In this document: positions 1 through 6,846 of the stretch, in pieces
How positions within the stretch are numbered: the stretch's first letter is position 1
Layout of the letters: each line of letters opens with the position of its first letter
Source: Fimenecus sp045602655
GTDB taxonomy: Bacteria > Bacillota > Clostridia > Oscillospirales > Acutalibacteraceae
Assembly: GCA_045602655.1 (NCBI GenBank)
Contig: JAZSBY010000077.1
Coordinates: 1-12,452, forward strand
DNA: 12,452 bases
Reading direction: 5' to 3'
Notes under the pieces: model-generated
The model's input: only the letters and a program-made list of their open reading frames with translations
What the model was told of the DNA's origin: nothing
Database searches by the model: none
Made by a program: the position numbers and the translations under genes

Positions 1-75
1 GTTGCTTGTGCTTCCGAAGGTTGCGGTTTTGAGAAAAAGGCAGAAAGAAAAAGAAAGACAAAAGAGGAAGCATAA
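1..75 (+). CDS. topA: 3' end of a gene, probably DNA topoisomerase I (partial)
   Basis: Frame 1 is open from the window edge to a TAA at 73-75 and encodes 24 residues. They include two cysteines in a CASEGCGF context followed by a Lys/Glu/Arg-rich end (KKAERKRKTKEEA). This looks like half of a C-terminal C4 zinc ribbon with a basic tail, as at the end of many bacterial type IA topoisomerases. The stop codon abuts the trmFO ATG with no gap, and topA directly before trmFO is the usual order in Firmicutes. The name rests mainly on that context, because too little of the protein is visible for a domain-based call. The trmFO ribosome binding site lies inside this coding end, so the two genes are probably co-transcribed and coupled. 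Confidence 0.65.
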   Translation, partial: VACASEGCGFEKKAERKRKTKEEA

Positions 76-1404
76 ATGAAGGTTGCTGTTATTGGAGGTG
101 GCCTTGCAGGTGTTGAATGTGCAAAGGCCCTTTCACGAAACGGAATAACGGTTGACTTGTATGAGATGAAACCTTCAAAAAAATCTCCTGCTCATAAATT
201 GGATACTCTTGCAGAATTGGTATGCTCAAACTCATTAAAAGCTGAAAGACTTAATTCTGCAGCAGGACTTTTAAAGGACGAAATGGCATATTTAGGTTCA
301 ATCTGTGTTGAAACTGCCTATGAGTGTAAGGTAGAGGCAGGCGGAGCCTTGGCTGTTGACCGTTATGAATTTTCAAAAATCATTACAGAAAAGATTAAAA
401 ATGACAGAAATATAAATATTGTCGAAAAAGAGGTTACAACCTTACCCGAGGGTTATGATGGCACAGTAATCTGTGCAGGACCACTGGCTAGTGATGGACT
501 TTCTGAAACAATTCGTGAGATGTGTGGTAACGGTCTTTCTTTCTATGATGCAGCAGCACCTATTGTAAGTGCTGAAAGCATTGATATGGAATGTGCTTTC
601 GCACAGTCAAGATATGACCGTGGTGGGGATGCAGACTACATCAATTGCCCAATGAACAAGGAAGAATATGAGGCTTTTTACGAGGCGATAATCAACGCGG
701 AAAGTGCTGATGTTCACTCTTTTGATAAAAGAAAAGATGTGTATGAAGGTTGCATGCCCATAGAGGTTTTAGCATCCCGTGGCAAGGATACAATGAGGTA
801 TGGTCCACTTAAGCCTGTTGGTCTTACTGACCCAAGAACAGGACACAGACCCTGGGCAAATCTCCAGCTCCGTAAGGAAAATAAAGACGGTACGATGTAT
901 AACCTTGTGGGTTTTCAGACAAACTTAAAATTCGGTGAGCAGAAAAGAGTATTTTCAATGTTTCCTGCTCTTGAAAATGCTGAATTTTTGCGTTACGGTG
1001 TAATGCACAGAAACACATTTATCGACTCTCCAAGACTTCTGAACGGTGATTTCAGTTTAAGAAGTAATCCGCTAATCTTTTTCGGTGGTCAGATTACAGG
1101 AGTTGAAGGATATATGGAGTCAGCGGCAAGTGGTCTAATGGCAGGAATAAACCTTGCAAAAAGACTTAAAGGCGACGAAACTGTTGTTCTTCCCGTTGAC
1201 ACTATGATTGGTGCATTAAGCCGTTACATAAGTGATGAAAGTGTAAAGAATTTCCAACCAATGGGTGCTAATTTCGGTGTTTTACCACCTTTGGAAGAAA
1301 AAATCAGAGATAAACAAGAACGATATATGCAACTTGCAAATCGCGGAATGAACTCATTAAAAGTTTTTGCAAAAAACAACAAATTAGGTGAACAAAATGA
1401 CTGA
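76..1404 (+). CDS. trmFO: TrmFO, folate-dependent tRNA (uracil-54-C5)-methyltransferase
   Basis: This flavoprotein makes ribothymidine at position 54 of the tRNA T-loop, using methylenetetrahydrofolate as carbon donor and FADH2/NAD(P)H as reductant in the cytosol. The 442-residue length is normal for the family. The N-terminus has the FAD-binding Rossmann motif (VIGGGLAGVECA, residues 5-16). The two cysteines known to matter in the B. subtilis enzyme are present: C50 in ELVCSNSLK (equivalent to Cys53) and C226 in YEGCMPIE. The C-terminal part has FGGQITGVEGYMES, typical of the second FAD-contacting segment. The ATG at 76 directly follows the upstream TAA and has GAGGAAG at 65-71 as ribosome binding site. 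Its 3' end overlaps rnc by 8 bp, suggesting translational coupling. The sequence is intact with nothing unusual. Confidence 0.97.
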   Translation: MKVAVIGGGLAGVECAKALSRNGITVDLYEMKPSKKSPAHKLDTLAELVCSNSLKAERLNSAAGLLKDEMAYLGSICVETAYECKVEAGGALAVDRYEFSKIITEKIKNDRNINIVEKEVTTLPEGYDGTVICAGPLASDGLSETIREMCGNGLSFYDAAAPIVSAESIDMECAFAQSRYDRGGDADYINCPMNKEEYEAFYEAIINAESADVHSFDKRKDVYEGCMPIEVLASRGKDTMRYGPLKPVGLTDPRTGHRPWANLQLRKENKDGTMYNLVGFQTNLKFGEQKRVFSMFPALENAEFLRYGVMHRNTFIDSPRLLNGDFSLRSNPLIFFGGQITGVEGYMESAASGLMAGINLAKRLKGDETVVLPVDTMIGALSRYISDESVKNFQPMGANFGVLPPLEEKIRDKQERYMQLANRGMNSLKVFAKNNKLGEQND

Positions 1405-2062
1405 TTTTGAACAGAAAATCGGATATGAATTTAAGGATAAGTCTTTGCTTTTACGAGCATTGACTCATTCATCCTACGCCAACGAAAAGGGAACAGGACT
1501 CCAAAATGAGCGTTTGGAATTTTTAGGTGATTCAGTTTTAGGCTTTATTACTGCAGAGTATCTTTTTGAGCATTATAAGAATAAGCAAGAGGGTGAACTC
1601 ACTAAAAAACGTGCTTATGCCGTTTGCGAGAAAACTCTTTTCGGATACGCAGAAAAAATTGGTTTGGGTGATATGATTTTGCTTGGTAAAGGTGAAGAAC
1701 ATACCGGTGGCAGACAACGTCCGTCAGTTGTTTCCGATGCTTTTGAGGCAGTAATTGCTGCAATCTATCTTGACGGAGGAATTGAAGAAGCAAAGAAATT
1801 CGTTCTTCCTTTTATTGAACTTTCATCAGAAGAACAACCTGTTTTCAAGGACTATAAAAGCACTCTCCAAGAGGTTTTACAACAGAATCCAACGGAAAAA
1901 TTCGAGTATGTTGTCGTTGGAGAAAACGGACCCGACCATAACAAAGAGTTTATTGTTGAAATTCATATGAACAGTAATGTAATCGGCAGAGGTATTGGCA
2001 GAAGCAAGAAAAAAGCCGAGCAGGAAGCAGCAAAATCCGCGTTGGAGTTAATGGGACTATGA
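1397..2062 (+). CDS. rnc: Ribonuclease III
   Basis: This endonuclease cleaves double-stranded RNA during rRNA maturation and mRNA turnover. From ATG 1397 the protein has 221 residues, a normal length. The RNase III signature NERLEFLGDSVLG is at residues 37-49, with metal ligands E41 and D45; D114 and E117 (SDAFEAVIAA) complete the active site. A C-terminal dsRNA-binding domain follows (about 150-221, from DYKSTLQEVLQQ to the GRSKKKAEQEAAKSALE helix). An in-frame GTG at 1388 would add three residues, but ATG 1397 is preferred: AGGTGA at 1386-1391 lies 5-6 nt upstream, and MTDFEQKIGYEF is the usual family N-terminus. It overlaps trmFO by 8 bp and the next gene by 4 bp (ATGA). In B. subtilis rnc is also next to smc-ftsY; here acpP is absent upstream and a radical SAM gene sits between. 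Confidence 0.97.
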   Translation: MTDFEQKIGYEFKDKSLLLRALTHSSYANEKGTGLQNERLEFLGDSVLGFITAEYLFEHYKNKQEGELTKKRAYAVCEKTLFGYAEKIGLGDMILLGKGEEHTGGRQRPSVVSDAFEAVIAAIYLDGGIEEAKKFVLPFIELSSEEQPVFKDYKSTLQEVLQQNPTEKFEYVVVGENGPDHNKEFIVEIHMNSNVIGRGIGRSKKKAEQEAAKSALELMGL

Positions 2063-3060
2063 GTCATGCAAATATAAGCATTTTTGTACCACATAAGGGT
2101 TGTCCCAATGATTGCAGTTTTTGTAATCAAAGGACAATCAGCGGTCAGATAGCACCCGCAACACCCTTGGATGTTGAAAAGGCGGTGCAAACAGCATTAG
2201 AAAATAAAATCGACCCGAAGAATACTGAAATTGCGTTTTTCGGTGGCAGTTTTACGGCGATTGAAAGGGATTATATGATTTCTCTTTTAACCGCCGCAAA
2301 GCATTTTTTAGATACTCGTTCTTTTGCGGGAATAAGGGTGTCAACTCGTCCCGATGCTATCAATAAAGAGGTGCTGGAAATCCTTAAAAACTATGGTGTA
2401 ACAGCTATTGAATTGGGTGCACAAAGTATGGATGATGAGGTGCTTTTTGCCAACCGTAGGGGACATACAGCAGAAGATGTAAGACGAGCATCTGCCCTTA
2501 TAAAAGAATATGGTTTTGAGTTGGGCTTGCAGATGATGACGGGACTTTACAAAACCGATTTTCAAAAGGATATGCAAACTGCAAGGGAAATCATTAAATT
2601 ACAACCTGACACAGTGAGAATATATCCGACAGTTGTACTTAAAAACACTCATCTTGGCAGACTTTATGAAAAAGGCGAATATAAAGCACCAACGGCAGAG
2701 GAAAGTGTGCCTCTTTGTGCCGAACTTTTGCAGATGTTTGAAAATGAGGGAATAAAGGTAATTAAATTAGGGCTTCATAGTAGCGAAACCGTGGAAAGTG
2801 ACATGCTGGGTGGTGGGTATCATCCCGCATTCCGTGAGCTTTGTGAAGGGCATATTTATCTCTTGAAAATTCTTGAAAAATTAGAAGGAAAAGACAAAAA
2901 TCATACATATCAGATTTTTGTTGACAATAAAGCCCTTTCAAAGGCAAAAGGACAACAGAAAAGAAATGAAAAAGCATTGAAAAATCAAGGATTTAGTTGT
3001 ATAATAAAGGGTAAAGAAAATTTAGAAAGATATGAGATTGAGGTAACAGATTCAATATGA
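2059..3060 (+). CDS. Elp3-like radical SAM protein of unknown substrate
   Basis: This 333-residue protein has the radical SAM cluster motif CPNDCSFC, with C15, C19 and C22 as likely [4Fe-4S] ligands. It also has FFGGSFTAIE (the glycine-rich SAM-contacting strand), VSTRPDAI, IELGAQSMDDEVL, and a later GGGYHPAFRELCE. These match the Elp3-type (COG1243-like) radical SAM family as I know it. Eukaryotic and archaeal Elp3 carries a C-terminal GNAT acetyltransferase domain and modifies wobble uridine in tRNA. Here only about 85 residues follow the GYHPAF segment and I see no GNAT signature, so this is a short form and tRNA modification is only a guess. The ATG overlaps the rnc stop (ATGA, 2059-2062), and its own TGA overlaps the smc ATG in the same way, so it sits in the middle of a tightly coupled rnc-smc block. 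Confidence 0.8.
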   Translation: MSHANISIFVPHKGCPNDCSFCNQRTISGQIAPATPLDVEKAVQTALENKIDPKNTEIAFFGGSFTAIERDYMISLLTAAKHFLDTRSFAGIRVSTRPDAINKEVLEILKNYGVTAIELGAQSMDDEVLFANRRGHTAEDVRRASALIKEYGFELGLQMMTGLYKTDFQKDMQTAREIIKLQPDTVRIYPTVVLKNTHLGRLYEKGEYKAPTAEESVPLCAELLQMFENEGIKVIKLGLHSSETVESDMLGGGYHPAFRELCEGHIYLLKILEKLEGKDKNHTYQIFVDNKALSKAKGQQKRNEKALKNQGFSCIIKGKENLERYEIEVTDSI

Positions 3061-6000
3061 TTTTAAAATCAATCACAATGCAGGGTTTTAAGTCCTGCCC
3101 CGACAAAACAGTACTTCAATTTAATAAGGGAATAACGGGTGTGGTAGGTCCTAACGGTAGTGGTAAGAGTAATATCTCCGATGCAGTCCGTTGGGTGCTT
3201 GGTGAACAGTCCACAAAGAGCCTTCGCGGTTCAAAAATGGAGGATGTTATTTTCAGTGGCACATCTCTTCGCAAGGCAACCGGTTTTGCGGAGGTAACAC
3301 TGTGTCTTGATAACACGGACCGTGCACTTGGTAATGATAATGACGAAGTGAATATCACTCGTCGTTTTTATCGTAGCGGTGACAGTGAATATAAAATCAA
3401 TGGTGAAAGTGTACGACTTCGTGACATCAATGAATTGTTTATGGATACAGGTCTCGGTCGTGACGGTTATTCAATGGTCAGTCAGGGTAAGATTGCCGAA
3501 CTCATTTCTTCAAAATCAGGCGAACGCCGTGAGATGTTTGAAGAAGCAGCGGGTATTTCCCATTTTCGTTACAAAAGACACGATGCGCTTAAAAGACTTT
3601 CTCAGGCAGAAGAAAACCTTGTTCGTTTAAGAGATATTCTTACAGAACTTGAAAGTCGGGTCGGACCACTTAAAATTCAAAGTGAAAAGGCACAGAAATT
3701 CCTGGTTCTTGCCGAAGAAAGAAAGAATCTTGAAATAGGAATATGGCTTCATAATATTGAAAAGACTCAAGAAAAACTTAAAGAGCAGGATAGAAAAATT
3801 GATATAGCATCCGTTCAGTATAAAGATGCTCAAAAGCAACTTGAAGAAATTGAGCAGAAGATGAACGATATTATTGAGAAAACTCACGAAATCAATGTGA
3901 AAATTGAGGAGGTTCGTTCTTCAACATCCCATTTTGAGGAGCAGGTAAGTGAACTCGAAGCTCAGGCAAAGGTTTACGAAAACTCAATTTTACATAACAA
4001 TGAGTCCATTGAAAGATTAGAAAAAGACAAATTACTTGCAAGTACCGATGATGCAGACCTTGACACACAAATTGCCGAAACAAATGAGCAAAAAGCAGAA
4101 GCACAGGCAAATCTTGAAACTGCAAACAAAAAACTCCAAGAACAAATTGCAGAAATTGAAAAACTGCAGGTTGAAAACAACGAGTTTGCAACTGTTGCGG
4201 CAGAACTTGCAAAGGAGATTTCCTTGCTTACCGTGAGCCTTGCAGATAACCGTGTAATTAGTGAAACTGCAAATTCACAGATTGAAGAAATCAAAACAAG
4301 AATTTCTGCTATTGACGACCTTTTGGGGAATCGCAAGGAAACAGTTTTTTCACTCCTCCAACAAAAAGATAACGCAAAAAAAGAACTTGACGATTGCATT
4401 GAAAAGATTAACGAATACAAAAACGCAGTTGAAGGATACCGTATAAAGGTTGAAACAAGAACTCAGAAGAGTGAAAAAGTGAAGGCAGAAATTGCTGCCC
4501 TTGATAGCGAAATCGACCGTAAGAACGAAAGAATTCGAATTCTTGATGACCTTGAAAAAAATATGGAGGGTTATCAAGGCTCTGTCCGTAGTGTTATGAA
4601 AGAGAGTAAGCGTGGAGCACTCCAAGGTATCCACGGACCACTTTCACAGCTTATAACTGTTAAGGATAAATACTCCGTTGCAGTTGAAACTGCTCTTGGT
4701 GTGGCAATCCAGAACATTGTTGTTGACAACGAAACTGATGCAAAACGAGCAATTTCATTCCTTAAGGAATCCCGTGGTGGTCGTGCTACATTCCTACCAC
4801 TTACTGCAATTAAATCAAGAAGCCTTGATGAAAAGGACCTTGATGATGCTTATGGTTTTGTGAGTATCGCATCCGACCTTGTTGGTGCAGACAGTATGTA
4901 TCGTGACATAATAGAAAATCTTCTTGGCAAAACAGTTGTTTGTGAGGATATGGATTCTGCCATCGCTATGGCAAAGAAATATAAAAACAGATTTAAAATT
5001 GTTACATTGGACGGTCAGGTTATCAATGCCGGCGGTTCAATGACAGGTGGTAGTAAGGCACAGGGCGTTGGAATGTTAAGTCGTTCTAATGAAATTGAAA
5101 AACTTACAAAAGCCGTTAGCGATTTACAAAGCAAAAAAGATTCACTTCTTATTCAGGAAAAAATGCTTTCAGAGGATTTAGCATCGGCGGTTGCCGACCT
5201 GAATGGTATTGAGGGTGACATTCTTTCTGCAAATGAGGAGAAAATCCGTCTTGAAGGTGAATTCAATCTTGCAGTTCAACAGTATGAAACATCTTCAGGT
5301 GGAGTAAGTGAACTCATCGACGAAGAAAGAATACTCAATGAACGAATTGAAAAAATAAATGAAGATAGCCTTGTGGCAAAGAATAAAGTCGGTGAACTTA
5401 CAACTGAAATTGCAGAAAAGGAAAAGAGCCTTGAAGCAGTAAGTGGTGACAGGGAAAGTCTTTCACTTGTCCGTGAGGAATTAGGTGCAAAGGCAGAGCA
5501 AATCAGACTTGAAATTCTTGGTTTCCAAAAGGATATTGAGTCAGCGGATGACAATATCCGTCGTCTTAACATTCTTAAAGGCTCTCATTCTGACAGACTT
5601 GGCGAACTTGATGCAGAAATTGAAACATTCAGGAACAAAAACATCTGGCTTACAAAGGATATTGAAAGTCTTAAGGCATCCGCAGATGAACTTCGCAAAC
5701 AATGTGGGGACGCAAAGACAAATGTTGATGAATTACTTGAATCCCGTGCTTTGTTAGAAAAAGAAAGTACGGATTTGAGAAATCTCGAAAAAGAAAAAGC
5801 ATCGGAACGAGAGAGAATCAGCGGTGAACTTGTTCGCCTTGAAGAAAGAAAAGCATCAATGCTTACAGAGTATGAGGAATATAATTCAAAACTCTATGAC
5901 GAATATCAGTTGACAAGACGAGAGGCTGTTGCTTTGCAGATTGTCATTGAGAACATCGGTGAAGCAAGAACAAGACTTTCTGCACTCAAAAACGAAATCA

Positions 6001-6626
6001 GAGGACTTGGTTCAGTTAATGTTTCTGCCATTGACGAATATAAAGAAGTGTCCGAAAGATACGAATTTATGTCCGAGCAAATCGGTGATGTTGAAAAATC
6101 AAAGGCAGAACTTATCCGACTTATTGACGAGTTAACAACAAAAATGAGCATTCAGTTCCGTGAGCAGTTCCAGAAAATAAATGTTTCCTTCGGCGAAACA
6201 TTTGCTGAACTTTTTGGTGGTGGTAAAGCAGAATTAGTCCTTGAAGACGAAATGAATGTCCTTGAATGTGACATTGAAATCAAAGTACAGCCACCGGGCA
6301 AAAATGTTCAGAACATCAACCTTCTTTCAGGTGGTGAAAAGGGACTTTCTGCTATTGCACTTCTTTTCGCAATTCTCAAAGTTACACCTGCACCGTTTGT
6401 AATCTTTGACGAGGTTGAGGCAGCACTTGATGATGTCAATGTTGTTCGTTATGCTCAGTATGTAAGAAGAATGACAAAAAACACACAGTTTATTCTGATT
6501 ACTCATCGTCGTGGTACAATGGAAGAAGCAGATATGCTTTACGGTGTTACAATGCAAGAAGAAGGCGTATCAAAAATCCTTGAACTTAAAACAGCTGAAA
6601 TGGCTCGTAAATTAGGTCTCGCTTAA
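3057..6626 (+). CDS. smc: Chromosome segregation protein SMC
   Basis: This is the ATPase of the bacterial condensin complex, which acts with ScpA/ScpB to extrude DNA loops and resolve sister origins. The 1189 residues are the expected length and the full architecture is visible. The N-terminal ATPase half has Walker A GPNGSGKSN (31-39) and the DAVRWVLGEQS segment. A long Glu/Lys/Gln-rich coiled coil follows (about 170-500), then the hinge (about 504-665, starting GYQGSVRSV, with GGRATFLPL and GGSMTGGS inside). A second coiled coil (about 670-1030) leads to the C-terminal ATPase half, with the ABC signature LSGGEKG (1090-1096) and Walker B/D-loop VIFDEVEAALDD (D1118, catalytic E1119). It starts at an ATGA overlap with the radical SAM gene. 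The stop at 6624-6626 is followed by a stem-loop-rich gap before ftsY rather than by direct coupling. Confidence 0.98.
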   Translation: MILKSITMQGFKSCPDKTVLQFNKGITGVVGPNGSGKSNISDAVRWVLGEQSTKSLRGSKMEDVIFSGTSLRKATGFAEVTLCLDNTDRALGNDNDEVNITRRFYRSGDSEYKINGESVRLRDINELFMDTGLGRDGYSMVSQGKIAELISSKSGERREMFEEAAGISHFRYKRHDALKRLSQAEENLVRLRDILTELESRVGPLKIQSEKAQKFLVLAEERKNLEIGIWLHNIEKTQEKLKEQDRKIDIASVQYKDAQKQLEEIEQKMNDIIEKTHEINVKIEEVRSSTSHFEEQVSELEAQAKVYENSILHNNESIERLEKDKLLASTDDADLDTQIAETNEQKAEAQANLETANKKLQEQIAEIEKLQVENNEFATVAAELAKEISLLTVSLADNRVISETANSQIEEIKTRISAIDDLLGNRKETVFSLLQQKDNAKKELDDCIEKINEYKNAVEGYRIKVETRTQKSEKVKAEIAALDSEIDRKNERIRILDDLEKNMEGYQGSVRSVMKESKRGALQGIHGPLSQLITVKDKYSVAVETALGVAIQNIVVDNETDAKRAISFLKESRGGRATFLPLTAIKSRSLDEKDLDDAYGFVSIASDLVGADSMYRDIIENLLGKTVVCEDMDSAIAMAKKYKNRFKIVTLDGQVINAGGSMTGGSKAQGVGMLSRSNEIEKLTKAVSDLQSKKDSLLIQEKMLSEDLASAVADLNGIEGDILSANEEKIRLEGEFNLAVQQYETSSGGVSELIDEERILNERIEKINEDSLVAKNKVGELTTEIAEKEKSLEAVSGDRESLSLVREELGAKAEQIRLEILGFQKDIESADDNIRRLNILKGSHSDRLGELDAEIETFRNKNIWLTKDIESLKASADELRKQCGDAKTNVDELLESRALLEKESTDLRNLEKEKASERERISGELVRLEERKASMLTEYEEYNSKLYDEYQLTRREAVALQIVIENIGEARTRLSALKNEIRGLGSVNVSAIDEYKEVSERYEFMSEQIGDVEKSKAELIRLIDELTTKMSIQFREQFQKINVSFGETFAELFGGGKAELVLEDEMNVLECDIEIKVQPPGKNVQNINLLSGGEKGLSAIALLFAILKVTPAPFVIFDEVEAALDDVNVVRYAQYVRRMTKNTQFILITHRRGTMEEADMLYGVTMQEEGVSKILELKTAEMARKLGLA

Positions 6627-6631
6627 TAAAT

Positions 6632-6811
6632 AGGCTCCACCCTTGAGGGGGGCGGGTGTCCAGGGGACACCTCTGCGTAGCAGAAGCACTGCCTGAGCCG
6701 GCAGGCGAGTAATGGGGCTGTCAGCGAAGCTGACTGAGGGTGGTGTCAGAAATTTAATCCCCCCCTTCCGTCAAAACTTCGTTTTGCTACCTTTCCCTCG
6801 TAGGGGGAAGG
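6632..6811 (+). repeat. GC-rich stem-loop cluster, MITE/REP-like intergenic element
   Basis: The gap between smc and ftsY is packed with short palindromes and is far richer in G/C than its neighbours. Visible hairpins are: GGTGTCC/GGACACC (6655-6661 with 6665-6671), TCTGC/GCAGA (6672-6676 with 6680-6684), CTGCC/GGCAG (6689-6693 with 6700-6704), GTCAGC/GCTGAC with a GAA loop (6720-6725 with 6729-6734), CAAAAC/GTTTTG (6772-6777 with 6781-6786), and an imperfect CC-T-rich/AGGGGGAAGG stem (6790-6811). CCACCCT at 6637-6643 can pair with AGGGTGG at 6737-6743 and closes the first module, so two modules may be joined here (about 6632-6745 and 6746-6811). There is no transposase gene. From memory, similar palindromic intergenic repeats are common in gut Clostridia. 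It could be a non-autonomous mobile element, an mRNA processing or stability element, or both. Confidence 0.65.
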
Positions 6812-6830
6812 CAAAAAACTTTTTCTCTAT

Positions 6831-6837
6831 GGAAAGG
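6831..6837 (+). promoter_or_regulatory. Ribosome binding site fixing the ftsY start
   Basis: GGAAAGG lies 9 nt before ATG 6847. It decides the start against the upstream in-frame ATG codons at 6712 (inside the repeat element) and 6829 (just before the site itself). The protein from 6847 begins MGIFKKINFGL, as FtsY proteins without an N-terminal A domain usually do. Confidence 0.8.
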
Positions 6838-6846
6838 ACATTACCT

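Noticed and set aside
1388..1396. GTG 1388 as the start of rnc
   Set aside because: The GTG lies inside the AGGTGA that serves as ribosome binding site for ATG 1397, and the family N-terminus fits 1397.
3974..4420. 148-codon open frame on the minus strand inside smc
   Set aside because: It is the reverse reading of the SMC coiled coil: Glu/Lys/Ala codons give runs of Ser, Phe and Leu. No start context or domain is visible.
6632..6811. CRISPR array or tRNA-like structure in the smc-ftsY gap
   Set aside because: The hairpins differ from one another, there are no regularly spaced identical repeats, and no cloverleaf with a T-loop consensus can be drawn.
6790..6825. Possible intrinsic terminator after smc (GC-rich stem, later CTTTTT)
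   Set aside because: The stem is followed by CAAAAAA before the short T run, so the T tract is not next to the stem. The reverse strand does not give a stem followed directly by T residues either.
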